Notes: generated by a model not told the origin, from the sequence alone. Counted from the stretch's first letter, positions 6,824 to 16,622 are shown. The stretch: DNA of 64,000 nucleotides from an uncultured Christensenella sp. (GCA_949290515.1 CASERZ010000002.1:201221-265220); one strand, 5' to 3'. Made by a program: numbers and translations.

Positions 6824-9442
6824 TTATTTTTTAGTCATTTTCAAAGTAGCGTTGATTCCGTCATATGTCTCGACCGCGTAAGAATATGCGTTGGCAGTAC
6901 CGGAATTAAGTGTGGAAACATACTTCGTAAGATTTGTTATGCTGCAACCCACGTCAATCAAAAGGTATCTGCCCGATATCATAACGTCGGCATATTTCTG
7001 CGCATAATACTCTGCGAGCAACTTCAACTCGTCTGCGTTGTCTATCACGTAATCATTGAGTTTTCCGCCGTATTCGAAGAATGTGTTTGCATAAACGTTG
7101 TAGTCTTCGCCGGCATAATATCCGGTATACAATCCTGTATATTGCTCATAATGCTTGCCGCCGTTGAGATTGCCGCTCGTGGTTTCGCTCATAAAAAGAT
7201 ACTGATGTCTTAGCACTTCGTAACCCGAATTGCTGTTGGGATAACGCTTTACCGCCCACGTAGGGTCGACGACGTACCACGCACCGCCCGCACAAACCTT
7301 ATTCCAGGCGTGCTGACCGCTGCCGCTCTTGCCTTTTATCTTATAGCAAGGTATACCCTCTATACCGCAAAGCAAACTCATAGCCTTTGCATAGCCGTTG
7401 CAAACGGCAACGCCGTCTATAAACGCACCTTCGAGATAGAGCGAACGGCACGAATAGAATTTATCGTATTCAGGGCTTGTCGAGCTTACGCTGGCAAGGT
7501 CTTTTTCGAGCTGGTAATCGTATATAACGTTAGCGGCCAGCCAGTCGCTTATAGCGTGTATCTTTTCGTAATCAGTCATATCGTCGTCAATAATTTGTCT
7601 AAGCACATTCTTTGCTCTCTCGTAAATCTCGTATGCCGAGGTTCCTTCGACGGGTACGGGGCAAACTCCCCTTTCTACTGCGATATAGAGTTCTTCACTG
7701 TAATATACCGTGGCTTTGGTGTCTGCCGCGTTGATGGCAAAGCCTTCGTAATCCGAACTTCTGCCTACACTGCTGTAATGCACGTCGGCAATATTTTTTC
7801 TTATATCCGAGGTACGTATCTCCTCGTCGGGCACGCAGGTAGAATCAATATCCCCGCATATTACATACTCGCCGTCATTCTCTCCTTTGAATACTACGAA
7901 CGAGCCTTTTATCGCTTCGTTGAGCTGTAGCGCGAGCGAATCAATCTTACTGTCCAAACCCGTCTGCGTAGCTACGAATCCCGGGTAAAGACATACTCTA
8001 ATCTCGTTGTCATAAGTGACGGTAGGTGTCTTGAGAATATCCGTCTTATCGAGAGTATCGTAATATATGAGCATATAGTAAACCAAATCTCTCAACTCAT
8101 CTTCGTCGGATATATAAAAGTTGTTTTTATTACCCATAAAGTCAAAACTCTTGTCGTAAGACAGATACGAAGCTACGGTTTCGTCGCCGATATTTACGTC
8201 GAAAGTACAGCTGCCTGTACTCTGATAACCTTTACCGTCGTATTCCGCAACCACGCTTACCGTGTCGCCGTAGTTCAATTTTCCCGTAGCGTCAAACGAA
8301 CAGCCGTCAAACAGTTCGGGATTTGTATAGGAATAATAATTTTTTCCGTTGATTTTGACGATATAGTTGGAAGGCGTATCGTTGATTGACCACTTGACTT
8401 TAACAGCGGGAAAACCACTGTCGCAATCTATCTTCAAATCGTAGGGATACTTATCTCTTCCGGTAGCAAGCGTAACTACGTTGACATAGAATACCGTCTT
8501 TCCCCACGAAGTGTATATCTCCACGAGATGCACTCCCGTATAGCGGTTGAAGAACGAATAGGAAAATTTAATCTTTGACGACGACTGATATACGGTATAA
8601 TAAATCTGACTGAGTTCTTTGCCGTCCACGCAAATCTTTTTCAAAGAAAGCGAGCTGAGCTCTGCCGGCTTGTCATTGAAAAACATTACGATTTCTCTAG
8701 ACAGGTACTTGAGGTCAGCCGAAGTAGTGTCATAGGTAAACGTATCGTCCTCTAGTCCTTCTACTCTCAAGGGATAATCGTTGCAAATCTGCACGTAGGT
8801 ACTGTCGGTTTTCCCGTCAGCATAGGACCACTTGATTTGCGTCCTGAATCCTGTGGAAAATCTGTCGAAATATGACTTGTCTAGGACAAGCGTATTGTCT
8901 TTTTCATTGTACGAATACATACCGCTTGGCAAGAGTCCTAAAGCTTCGACTTTTACAACGCCGTCGTCATCAGTCAAAGGCAGTACGAGAGAATCGTCTC
9001 CTTTGCGATAGTAATATACAGGCAAGAGTCTGTTGACAACTTTGCTGTACGTCTGAGGAAGCTGTTCGTTGCCGTCAGTTACTCCCGTAGGCGGAATAAC
9101 GCCTTCACCTATCGTAAAGGTAATGGTAGTAGAATACGTCTTGTCCTTGACGTATGCCGTAACTGTCGCAGTATAGATATCGTTTTTGAGATTTGTAAGA
9201 GTAAAGAAATTGCGTTGAATGATATTTTCGGTAGTAAAGAAAGAAGTGCCGTTTGAGCGCAAAATGGCAAGCGAATATCCGCTAGCGTTTTTGCACGACC
9301 AACTGAGTACGCTTGTGTCGGGGTCAAACTCGACAAAAACTTCGGGCTGCTCGGTTGAAGTCGTATCTTCTTTTTGGCAAGCCGCAAAGACGAAACACAA
9401 CACGAGCAAAAGTATTAAAGTAAAAAGAATTCTTTTCTTCAC
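6824..9442 (-). CDS. Lipoprotein with transglutaminase-like cysteine protease domain
   Basis: 872 residues starting with GTG. A signal peptide ends in the lipobox FAAC (Cys22), so it should be anchored outside the cell. The long middle part is beta-rich, with segments such as LSWSCKNASGYSLAIL and VKWSINDTPSNYIV that look like fibronectin III or Ig-like repeats. A transglutaminase-like core lies near residues 640-730: the Cys in GVAVCNGYA (about 680), the His in GQHAWN (about 710) and the Asp in VVDPTWA (about 725) form the expected Cys-His-Asp triad. Such domains act as proteases or crosslinkers on cell-surface protein or peptidoglycan; the actual substrate is unknown. Operon partner: the AlkD-like gene. 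Confidence 0.85.
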   Translation of the reverse strand: MKKRILFTLILLLVLCFVFAACQKEDTTSTEQPEVFVEFDPDTSVLSWSCKNASGYSLAILRSNGTSFFTTENIIQRNFFTLTNLKNDIYTATVTAYVKDKTYSTTITFTIGEGVIPPTGVTDGNEQLPQTYSKVVNRLLPVYYYRKGDDSLVLPLTDDDGVVKVEALGLLPSGMYSYNEKDNTLVLDKSYFDRFSTGFRTQIKWSYADGKTDSTYVQICNDYPLRVEGLEDDTFTYDTTSADLKYLSREIVMFFNDKPAELSSLSLKKICVDGKELSQIYYTVYQSSSKIKFSYSFFNRYTGVHLVEIYTSWGKTVFYVNVVTLATGRDKYPYDLKIDCDSGFPAVKVKWSINDTPSNYIVKINGKNYYSYTNPELFDGCSFDATGKLNYGDTVSVVAEYDGKGYQSTGSCTFDVNIGDETVASYLSYDKSFDFMGNKNNFYISDEDELRDLVYYMLIYYDTLDKTDILKTPTVTYDNEIRVCLYPGFVATQTGLDSKIDSLALQLNEAIKGSFVVFKGENDGEYVICGDIDSTCVPDEEIRTSDIRKNIADVHYSSVGRSSDYEGFAINAADTKATVYYSEELYIAVERGVCPVPVEGTSAYEIYERAKNVLRQIIDDDMTDYEKIHAISDWLAANVIYDYQLEKDLASVSSTSPEYDKFYSCRSLYLEGAFIDGVAVCNGYAKAMSLLCGIEGIPCYKIKGKSGSGQHAWNKVCAGGAWYVVDPTWAVKRYPNSNSGYEVLRHQYLFMSETTSGNLNGGKHYEQYTGLYTGYYAGEDYNVYANTFFEYGGKLNDYVIDNADELKLLAEYYAQKYADVMISGRYLLIDVGCSITNLTKYVSTLNSGTANAYSYAVETYDGINATLKMTKK

Positions 9443-9504
9443 TATAATTTCCCGCCTAATCCGCTTAATATAAATTATAACATATGTATTTTAATATTTC
9501 AATA

Positions 9505-9539
9505 TGAAAAAGGTATAAACTTGTGTGTTTATACCTTTT
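9505..9539 (-). terminator. Intrinsic terminator after the antiporter gene
   Basis: A 13-base-pair stem (AAAAGGTATAAAC with GTTTATACCTTTT) and six-base loop; on the minus strand it ends in TTTTT. Confidence 0.85.
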
Positions 9540-9573
9540 CTTTTATATCTTATGTTTTGTTTTTTCAAGAAGT

Positions 9574-11079
9574 TTATTTTGCGGAATTGTCGCCTTCCGT
9601 AATGTCTTTTCCCGCTGCTTCGTCAGCACTTTGTGAAGCCTGTACGTCTGAGTTTGCTTCAACCGACATTTCAGTCTGCTCTTGACTCATTTGCGCGTTT
9701 TTGACGTCCTCTTCGCTTATGCTGTCTATTGCCGGTCCCTGACCTATAAGTTCCATATTTTCACGCGCCATCTCAGGCATTTCCACGTGAGGATATTTCT
9801 TGTACAAAAGTTTGAGACACAAAGGAGTCAGTATCGAAGAGATGATTATAATCAGTATAATTGCGGGATAGTACTCCTCTGAGATAAGTCCCATACTCTT
9901 ACCTGTGTTGGCAACTATCAGGCAGACCTCTCCTCTGACCATCATTCCTATGCCGACTTTGCAGCTGTCGGGCCAATTATATTTACATATCTTCGCGCCC
10001 GCTCCGCAACCTACAAACTTAGCAGCCATACCGAATATTATGAATGCGATGCAGAAGAGTATGATATATACTACATTGCCGCCCGTAAACATCTTGCCTA
10101 TCTGATTGTAATCGAGCGATATTCCGATATTAGCAAAAAACATAGGAGAAAACATCATATACGCGCTCATATCTATTCTGCGCTCCACGTAGTGGCTTTC
10201 TTTCATATTAGCGAACATCATACCCGCCATAAACGAACCTGTGATTGCCGCTACGCCGAAAAGCGATTCTGCGATAGCCGCGTATAAGAAGCAGATTGCC
10301 AAAGAGAAAATCGAAAGTCTTCTCGTATGAGGGAATCTGTCGCTCATCTTCTTGAACGCAAAGTGTACCAAGAATCCTACGCCGATAGCAACCGCAAAGA
10401 AGAGGATTACGTTGAGCGTTGTAACGAGTGCAGAGTTGGGGTTTTCGGTAAAGAGACCGATAAACGCTCTTCCGATGCTGAAACTCGTAGTATTAGCCGT
10501 AAATATAGCAAGAATAATAATACCGATTATATCGTCGAGTATAGCCGCCGTAACGATTGACGCACCGACTTTTCCGTGCAAAACGTTGAGTTCCTTGAGC
10601 ACCGCAACCGTGATACCTACAGACGTAGCAGTCAGAATTACGCCGAAGAAAAGTCTTTGTTTGATAATGCTTGCATCGGGACTGAACATTCTGTCAGGCA
10701 AAATAAACGATACCAAAAATCCTACGATAAAAGGCACTATTACGCCCAACGAAGTGATTACAACCGAAGCTATGCCGTTCTTCTTGATTTCTCTGAGGTT
10801 TGTTTCCATACCCGCAGAAAACATAATCAGATTTACGCCTATTGTAGCCAGCGTACTTATAACCACGCTTTGACTGTCGACCAAAAATAGTTCGGAGTTC
10901 GCTTTGGAAAGCAAAAGGTTTATGATACCAATCAGCACACCTGCAAGAAGTGCGCCCAGTACCTGAGGAAGTCCGAGCTTTTTGAGAATAATACCAAAAA
11001 ATTTGGTAGTTAGCAAAACAATGGCTATTTCAAAGAAAATCCAAGTATCGTTATGGACGATTTCAATTAAAGTTTCCAT
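9574..11079 (-). CDS. Cation:proton antiporter, CPA2 (KefB/NapA-like) family
   Basis: 501 residues with about 12-13 membrane segments and the CPA2 layout: LGLPQVLGALLAGVLIG near residue 33, a GMETNLREIKKNG loop (about 90-102), TAAILDDIIGIIILA with the paired ion-binding aspartates (about 177-191), and AITGSFMAGMMFA (about 279-291). It exchanges Na+ or K+ for protons across the membrane. There is no TrkA-N/KTN domain; instead an acidic, Gln/Ser-rich tail of about 60 residues ends the protein. GGAGGTAGG precedes the ATG. It has its own promoter and terminator. Confidence 0.9.
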   Translation of the reverse strand: METLIEIVHNDTWIFFEIAIVLLTTKFFGIILKKLGLPQVLGALLAGVLIGIINLLLSKANSELFLVDSQSVVISTLATIGVNLIMFSAGMETNLREIKKNGIASVVITSLGVIVPFIVGFLVSFILPDRMFSPDASIIKQRLFFGVILTATSVGITVAVLKELNVLHGKVGASIVTAAILDDIIGIIILAIFTANTTSFSIGRAFIGLFTENPNSALVTTLNVILFFAVAIGVGFLVHFAFKKMSDRFPHTRRLSIFSLAICFLYAAIAESLFGVAAITGSFMAGMMFANMKESHYVERRIDMSAYMMFSPMFFANIGISLDYNQIGKMFTGGNVVYIILFCIAFIIFGMAAKFVGCGAGAKICKYNWPDSCKVGIGMMVRGEVCLIVANTGKSMGLISEEYYPAIILIIIISSILTPLCLKLLYKKYPHVEMPEMARENMELIGQGPAIDSISEEDVKNAQMSQEQTEMSVEANSDVQASQSADEAAGKDITEGDNSAK

Positions 11080-11117
11080 ATACCTACCTCCAAATTTTTT
11101 CCCCCGTTCAAGTCAAC

Positions 11118-11147
11118 ATTATATGCCCCGCCGAGAACAGAAGTCAA
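11118..11147 (-). promoter_or_regulatory. Promoter of the antiporter gene
   Basis: Minus strand TTGACT and TATAAT with an 18-base spacer, then a leader of about 30 bases. Confidence 0.7.
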
Positions 11148-11533
11148 CACATTTTTTCAAAAAAAATCGACACAGCGTAAATTTTACGTTATGGCATATA
11201 TTATTTATAATATATGTTTTTGAATTTTTGTATTTTTTTTGATTAACGGGACGTGAAGATTTTTTAAATATGTCAAAAAACTTACCTCTCCACCGTATAA
11301 ACAGTCTCAGCTCTTATAACAAAGACTTGACAAATTCATAAAAAACTAATCTTTTCACTAGTGCAAAAAATGCTCGTTTGGCGCACAGCGCGCGTAACGA
11401 GCGTAACGAGTTTTTAAATAATATATGAATACGATAGCGATTAGGAATAAAACAGCGATATTTTATATCTTTGCGTATTGCCACGGAAAAGTCTTGAACC
11501 GAGCAAAAAAAAGCTTAAAAAAACCTTTTATAC
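11148..11533. other. AT-rich intergenic region, one terminator-like hairpin
   Basis: No gene is supported here. A near-palindrome CGTAAATTTTACG lies around 11176-11188. At 11373-11415 a plus-strand hairpin (CTCGTT and AACGAG arms with GCGC/GCGC inside, and a second tandem CGTAACGAG) runs into TTTTT, so a short plus-strand transcript could end there, but I see no convincing promoter for it. Confidence 0.4.
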
Positions 11534-11563
11534 AAAAAAAGAGCGACCTAAAACAGGACGCTC
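11534..11563 (-). terminator. Intrinsic terminator after the YdbC-like gene
   Basis: On the minus strand GAGCGTCC pairs with GGTCGCTC (one mismatch) around TGTTTTA and is followed by seven T. Confidence 0.8.
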
Positions 11564-11601
11564 CAATTATTTGTGCGCTTAACGAAAAAATTGCTCGGAT
11601 A

Positions 11602-11823
11602 TTAAAGGTCCATCGAATTGAGCAAATCTCTCAAATTGATGATTTCTTCCTTGCTCAAAGTAACGCCCTTACCCATCTTTTCACCGTCGGGGGACCATTC
11701 TCTGATATCGTACTTAGCTTCTTTCTGATTCCAGCTTATGAGTTTAATCTCTTTTTTCCAGCCCTTGCTTGACTCGGAAAGACTGCCGTATGTCTTAACA
11801 ATGTCGAATTTGAATTCTGCCAT
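11602..11823 (-). CDS. YdbC/PC4-family single-stranded DNA-binding protein
   Basis: A 73-residue protein matching the YdbC/PC4 family of Firmicutes, small homodimers that bind single-stranded DNA in the manner of eukaryotic PC4. The family's pattern is visible throughout: SESSKGWKKEIKLISWN, KYDIREWSPDGEKMGKG and VTLSKEEIINLRDLL. Length is typical. GGAGGAACAAA precedes the ATG. It is monocistronic, between its own promoter and terminator. Confidence 0.88.
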   Translation of the reverse strand: MAEFKFDIVKTYGSLSESSKGWKKEIKLISWNQKEAKYDIREWSPDGEKMGKGVTLSKEEIINLRDLLNSMDL

Positions 11824-11861
11824 TTTGTTCCTCCTGCGAACAATTTTTTCTAACTGAGTTA

Positions 11862-11890
11862 ATTATAACATAATATTTTTTCAAATTCAA
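11862..11890 (-). promoter_or_regulatory. Promoter of the YdbC-like gene
   Basis: Minus strand TTGAAT and TATAAT with a 17-base spacer. Confidence 0.75.
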
Positions 11891-11986
11891 TACTTTTTTT
11901 AATATTTTAATAATTATTTTTTAATTATTATAATTATTAAATATCATTATATATAAGTATTATATTTTTTTAGGCGCACAGGCGCG

Positions 11987-14900
11987 TTATTTTTGCGCGC
12001 CGACTGCTTGCTCTTCGGATTTTTGAGGTTTGAATACGGGCTTCATTCTGAATTCGTATACAATATCTGCCGTCGAGTTGTGTCTGTACTCAGCTCTCGT
12101 GTCGGGTCCGCAGCTGTTGCTTCCCACACCTCTCACGAAGCCGTCTATTCTAACCACGCTCTTGTCGCTCTCTGACAGTTCGAAATCGTGCTTAGCTTGA
12201 GCTATAGCTTTATCGGTATAGCGGTTTGCATTGAAGTTGAAAGCTTCCGAGATTGCCACAAACTCAAGTCCGTCCCCCTCTTTATCTGTTATTTTTGCCC
12301 ATCTTACGTCACAGCGGTTGCCGTTGTCCTGAGGTTTGATATAATGCTCGAACATACCGTCCGTATCAGTCTTGTATATGCCCATTATCGCGTGAGCGGA
12401 CATATCCGAATAGTTCTCCTTATCTCCCCTTCCGTAATACTCTATACGGTCGAATTGCGCAGGCAATTCGAGATTGAGTCCGAATTTGGGAATATCTATC
12501 GCCTTTAGCTTTTCAAGACAGGGCTTAATATCTATTTCGCCGTTGTCGTATACTCTGTATTCGGTATATACGTTAAACAGGTGCTTTGAATTGCCTACAA
12601 GCTTCTCTTCTGTGCTAATCAAAGCGCAGTTGTGATTTTTCTTATATTCGAAGTTGACGAGTTCGGTCTTTATATCGTCAAGTCCGAGCTTTTTCCAACC
12701 CTTGACCACATACATATAGTTGTCGATAGGCGCTCTGTATACGTTGGGCACGAATACCTGTGAGCTCTTGTCCGCACTAAGGAATTCTCTGTCACCCACT
12801 ACGTAACTGCTGATTTTGCCTTTTTGCATATCGAAGATAACTTTTGCATTGTTGGTAATGACTTTCAAAAATCCGTTTTCTTCCAGACAGACTATATCCT
12901 TACCTTCGGGTTTTTCGCCTTTCTTTATAAATTTGCAAAGAGATATCTGCTCTTTTGCTATAACTTTTTTGCTCTTCTTATCGGTGTAAACAAAGTTGAT
13001 ATAACAGTCTTTGGTAGTATCGAGCGCTGGATGTTTGATAGTCACTTCACAGCTGTCCATAGGAAGAATTTCATTCTCTATCTTACCTTCCGTGATTATC
13101 TCTCCGCTTCTCACATACTGCCACTTTATATCGAGATAGGAAGTGGACAAAAATCTGTTGGTGTTGCGCAAAAGATACTTGTTGTTTGAGATATAATCTG
13201 CTCTTACGGGACGGTATACCGCCTGCATATTGTATGCACTGGGAGAGGGAGTGCGGTCGGGATATACCAGACCGTCCACGCAGAAGTTGGAATCGTGAGC
13301 GTATTCGCCGTTATCCCCTCCGTAAAGATATCCTTTCTTTGTTTTGACGGCGTGGTCTGCCCATTCCCATATACATCCGCCCAAAGCGGTGGGAGTTTTG
13401 TCAAAAAGCTTCATATACAAATCGAGCGAGCCGGGACCTACGCCCATAGAATGAGCGTATTCGCACTGGAAGTAAGGCGCGCGGTAAAATTTCTTGGGAG
13501 CCTTACCCTCGACGTACTTCTCGTAAAATTCGGTCGAAGCGTACATTTGCGACACTACGTCGTAATTAAATCTCGGTCCTCTGCAAACGCCCTCATAGTG
13601 TATAGGCGTACCTTTGTCAAGCTCTTTAAGACGCGCATAGCAGTAGTCCTGATTCTTCCAACCTCCCGACTCGTTGCCGAGCGACCACATAGTTATGCAG
13701 GCATTGTTCTTGTCGCGCATATACATTCTGTAAACTCTGTCCCAGAAATGATTGCGCCACTTTTTATTGTTGGATATGAGATTGGGTCTGGGAAGCGGGA
13801 AATAAGTCGCATAACAGCCGTGAGTTTCTATATCCGCTTCGTCGATAATGTAAAGTCCGAGATGGTTTGCAATCTTAATAAAAACGGGGTCGGGAGGATA
13901 GTGCGAAGTACGCACTGCGTTTACGTTGAGCTGTTTCATAAGCTTTGCTTCGTCAAAAAGTTCTTCCGCCGTAACCGTATAGCCGTTACTCTCGTGCGTA
14001 TCGTGATGGTTTACGCCCTTTATCTTGATAGGCTTGTCGTTGAAAAGGAAAACACAGTTTTTGATGGCAATCTCTTTTATACCGACTTCCTGTCTGATAC
14101 TCTGCACAATTTTGCCGTCTTTGACAATTTCTATATAAGCGGTGTACAAATTAGGTATCTCTGCACTCCACAGTTTTGGCTGAGAAAGAGTAAATTCTGT
14201 TTTATCTCCCTCCTTGATACCGACCTGCTTTTTGCCGTCATACAGCGTAACGCATACTTTCGCGCCGTCGCTCAGCACGCTTTCGGCGTCTACGCAAACA
14301 CTGTAATTTTCTTTATCGTTACGTTTTACGCTTACGCGGTAATCCCATACGTAATCCTCATTGTACGATGTAACGTAGACGTCTCTGAATATGCCGTTGT
14401 TTCTGAACATATCCTGACATTCGAGATAAGTACCGTTGCACCATTTGTAGACGAGCACGACTATTTCGTTTTTACCGTCTTCGGCGAGGTACTCTGTAAT
14501 ATCGAATTCGTGAGTATTGTGACTTCCCTCTCCGTAACCTACGTAATAACCGTTGACGTAAAGCTGAACGCAAGAGCTTACTCCCAGAAACGTTATGATA
14601 TTGCGAGCAGATTTTTTGAGGGTAAAGGTTTTGCGGTACACTCCTACGCTGTTGTGTACTTCGACGGTTTTCTGCCCGTTGTCCGTCCTGAAGTTTTTGC
14701 CGTAAACTCCCGTATCCGCAGGCACGTACGGACGGGTATTGAGGTCAAACATATATCTGGTATTGATATAAAAAGGCTTTTCGTATCCCTGAAACTGCCA
14801 GCATCCGGGAACTTTTACACTGTCGAATTTTACCGACTCGGTATCTAACTCGAGCGGCATATCGCTAATTTTCTCATAAAAAGCAAAGTCCCATTTTCCG

Positions 14901-15064
14901 TTGAGAACTTTGAGCATAGAAGACTCGTATCTTTCGTCGAGGTATGTAGTCTTGTCCAAGGAAGCTCTGTCTTTGAAAGGAACGAAATACGACCTCGGGG
15001 GCAAAGCGTTGTCTTCGTAACAATTAAAATCGTTGAAAAAATCGTTGGAAAGATTGTAAATCAT
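11987..15064 (-). CDS. lacZ: Beta-galactosidase, glycoside hydrolase family 2 (LacZ type)
   Basis: 1025 residues, the normal length of large LacZ enzymes, hydrolysing terminal beta-galactosides such as lactose. Sugar-binding and Ig-like domains come first (VPGCWQFQGYEKPFY near 85, FLGVSSCVQLYVNG near 160), then the TIM barrel with GVNHHDTHESNG and VRTSHYPPDP. The acid/base Glu is in WSLGNESGG (about residue 464) and the nucleophile in QCEYAHSMG (about 534). The C-terminal Bgal small-chain domain is present. There is no signal peptide, so it acts in the cytoplasm. No permease or regulator is adjacent. Confidence 0.95.
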   Translation of the reverse strand: MIYNLSNDFFNDFNCYEDNALPPRSYFVPFKDRASLDKTTYLDERYESSMLKVLNGKWDFAFYEKISDMPLELDTESVKFDSVKVPGCWQFQGYEKPFYINTRYMFDLNTRPYVPADTGVYGKNFRTDNGQKTVEVHNSVGVYRKTFTLKKSARNIITFLGVSSCVQLYVNGYYVGYGEGSHNTHEFDITEYLAEDGKNEIVVLVYKWCNGTYLECQDMFRNNGIFRDVYVTSYNEDYVWDYRVSVKRNDKENYSVCVDAESVLSDGAKVCVTLYDGKKQVGIKEGDKTEFTLSQPKLWSAEIPNLYTAYIEIVKDGKIVQSIRQEVGIKEIAIKNCVFLFNDKPIKIKGVNHHDTHESNGYTVTAEELFDEAKLMKQLNVNAVRTSHYPPDPVFIKIANHLGLYIIDEADIETHGCYATYFPLPRPNLISNNKKWRNHFWDRVYRMYMRDKNNACITMWSLGNESGGWKNQDYCYARLKELDKGTPIHYEGVCRGPRFNYDVVSQMYASTEFYEKYVEGKAPKKFYRAPYFQCEYAHSMGVGPGSLDLYMKLFDKTPTALGGCIWEWADHAVKTKKGYLYGGDNGEYAHDSNFCVDGLVYPDRTPSPSAYNMQAVYRPVRADYISNNKYLLRNTNRFLSTSYLDIKWQYVRSGEIITEGKIENEILPMDSCEVTIKHPALDTTKDCYINFVYTDKKSKKVIAKEQISLCKFIKKGEKPEGKDIVCLEENGFLKVITNNAKVIFDMQKGKISSYVVGDREFLSADKSSQVFVPNVYRAPIDNYMYVVKGWKKLGLDDIKTELVNFEYKKNHNCALISTEEKLVGNSKHLFNVYTEYRVYDNGEIDIKPCLEKLKAIDIPKFGLNLELPAQFDRIEYYGRGDKENYSDMSAHAIMGIYKTDTDGMFEHYIKPQDNGNRCDVRWAKITDKEGDGLEFVAISEAFNFNANRYTDKAIAQAKHDFELSESDKSVVRIDGFVRGVGSNSCGPDTRAEYRHNSTADIVYEFRMKPVFKPQKSEEQAVGAQK

Positions 15065-15090
15065 ATTTTTCTCCCAAAAGGTTTTTTATT

Positions 15091-15119
15091 ATTATAACAT
15101 TAATAATATAAGTAAGCAA
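15091..15119 (-). promoter_or_regulatory. Promoter of the beta-galactosidase gene
   Basis: Minus strand TTGCTT and TATAAT with a 17-base spacer; ribosome binding site GGGAGAA. Confidence 0.7.
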
Positions 15120-15156
15120 TATCAAAATTCAATTTATACCGACTATTTGACAATTT

Positions 15157-15534
15157 TTATCTCCAGACGGCGCAGAAAGGGAAAAAAGCCAGACGGCATA
15201 TTTTAAACCACTGTCCCGCCAGAGGAAAGCCTACCAGCGTAGCGCAGGACACGATAGCATTGACTATACACAGCATACCTATCAGCCATCCGAAAGTCAA
15301 GAGCCACAAAAACGTCGCTATCGGACGGTTAAAAATAAGTACCACGTCTTTTCCGAAAGGCTTATAAGTCAGCCAGCCTATTCTGAAGCATTGCAAAGAC
15401 AGCGGAAAGCCTATCACCGAAAACATAAGCGCAAGCCCTATGACAAGCCAAATACCCGCGATGAAAATACCGCCGAATACTCTCCAGTAAAAATTGCCCG
15501 CTATCCTCAGTGATTTTTTTATAAGCCACGTCAT
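15157..15534 (-). CDS. YccF-family membrane protein
   Basis: 125 residues with two copies of the hydrophobic YccF motif: LALMFSVIGFPLSLQCFRIGWLTYKPFG (about 33-60) and ATLVGFPLAGQWFKICRLAFFPFG-like C-terminus. YccF proteins are small conserved inner-membrane proteins without a firmly known function. The ATG has no clear Shine-Dalgarno site, and the spacing to neighbours suggests its own transcript. Confidence 0.82.
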   Translation of the reverse strand: MTWLIKKSLRIAGNFYWRVFGGIFIAGIWLVIGLALMFSVIGFPLSLQCFRIGWLTYKPFGKDVVLIFNRPIATFLWLLTFGWLIGMLCIVNAIVSCATLVGFPLAGQWFKICRLAFFPFCAVWR

Positions 15535-15683
15535 AAGAATAGTATGCGATAAGATAGTTTTTTTATATGCGAATACTTCCCGGGCTAACAGTTTTTACAT
15601 ATATACTTTGACCTGGCAAAAAGATTAAAACTATAAATCTGAATTGCACCCGATTAAGCTAATAATGCTTAAATTTTACCTTA

Positions 15684-15711
15684 TAAAAAAGACTTGCCGC
15701 GGCAAGTCTTT
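15684..15711 (-). terminator. Intrinsic terminator after the C_GCAxxG_C_C gene
   Basis: Perfect 22-base palindrome (AAGACTTGCC arms around GC) followed on the minus strand by T residues. Confidence 0.88.
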
Positions 15712-15733
15712 AAAGATAATTGAATTGGTTTTC

Positions 15734-16186
15734 TCAGATTTTAAGGTAATCTGTCAGTATGTCCACGCTGTCGGTGACGAATTTTACGCAGGGTCTAACC
15801 TTGTAATACTCATCGTCCCTTACCTGAGGCTCGTAGCCTACGGTGAGATTTTTGACGTTTTTCAACAACTGAGTGCAGTTTTCGCTGCCGTTTCGCTCTT
15901 GAAAGAGTTTTACAAGCTCCTGAATTTGTCGGTAAATATTTGCCTTGTCCTTGTGAGGGTCTGCGTCGTGAGAGCCATATAATCCCAAAACTATTGCGTA
16001 TGCGCTTACTGCTCCGCAAACATTTCTCGTCCTTCCGAAACCGCCGCCGAAACCTACCGATACGGCAAGCAGTTTTTCTCTGTCAAGCCCCAGTATGTCT
16101 TCAAACGCAAGTACTACCGACTGACAACAATTGTAACCTTTTTTAAAATTGTCGTAAGCGAGTTGAATTCTCTCTGCCTTATCCAT
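15734..16186 (-). CDS. C_GCAxxG_C_C family (redox-type) protein
   Basis: 150 residues of the family named for its spaced cysteines: YNCCQSV (Cys20-21), GFGGGFGRTRNVCGAVSA (Cys57), NCTQLL (about Cys103) and a C-terminal RPCVKF (about Cys133). The conserved cysteines suggest metal binding or thiol redox chemistry, but no activity is established. GAGGTGATTTT precedes the ATG and a strong terminator follows. Confidence 0.85.
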   Translation of the reverse strand: MDKAERIQLAYDNFKKGYNCCQSVVLAFEDILGLDREKLLAVSVGFGGGFGRTRNVCGAVSAYAIVLGLYGSHDADPHKDKANIYRQIQELVKLFQERNGSENCTQLLKNVKNLTVGYEPQVRDDEYYKVRPCVKFVTDSVDILTDYLKI

Positions 16187-16300
16187 AAAATCACCTCAAT
16201 GTCAGTATATCACCGCTCAAAGTCTTTGTCTATCTAATGCGTCGATATGGACTTAATCAAAATACCCTAAAATCAACGGTTTATACAATAATTCAAACAA

Positions 16301-16330
16301 AAAATATATGCCGTCTCACGACGGCATATA
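16301..16330 (-). terminator. Intrinsic terminator after hup
   Basis: TATATGCCGTC and GACGGCATATA form the stem; on the minus strand it ends in a T-rich run. It also ends the arginine operon. Confidence 0.85.
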
Positions 16331-16352
16331 AATTCAATTTTAAAGTCTTGTC

Positions 16353-16622
16353 TTACAAGCTGTCCTTGTTAGACTTCGATGCCTTAAAGTTGATAACTTT
16401 AGACTCGGGAATGTCAATTTTTGCACCGGTAGCGGGGTTGATACCCTGACGAGCGGCACGCGTCTTAACTTCGAAAGTACCGAATCCAAGCAAAGCAACT
16501 TTGTCGCCTGCTTTCATAGCATCCATAATTGCTTCAATCATAGCGTCGCAGCACTTTGCAGCGTCTGCTTTGGAGCAGCCGGACTTTTCAGCCATAGCAT
16601 CAATGAGTTGTGTTTTGTTCAT
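16353..16622 (-). CDS. hup: HU-type nucleoid protein
   Basis: 89 residues, the standard HU length. The helical dimerisation half (MNKTQLIDAMAEKSGCSKAD) is followed by LLGFGTFEVKTRAARQG and the beta-arm tip INPATG with the intercalating proline, ending in KVINFKASKSNKDSL. It bends and compacts DNA as a dimer. Its ATG overlaps the TGA of the acetyltransferase gene (ATGA) with a strong AAGGAGAG site upstream, so it can be translated from the arginine operon message. An internal promoter (TTGTGA about 18 bases before TATACG on the minus strand) is possible but weak. Confidence 0.96.
   Translation of the reverse strand: MNKTQLIDAMAEKSGCSKADAAKCCDAMIEAIMDAMKAGDKVALLGFGTFEVKTRAARQGINPATGAKIDIPESKVINFKASKSNKDSL

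Noticed and set aside
11425..11772. 115-residue plus-strand frame
   Set aside because: Overlaps the YdbC gene on the other strand and its terminator; no ribosome binding site.
13295..14848. 517-residue plus-strand open frame
   Set aside because: It lies antisense within the LacZ gene, whose protein is clearly recognisable; the frame has no family features or binding site.
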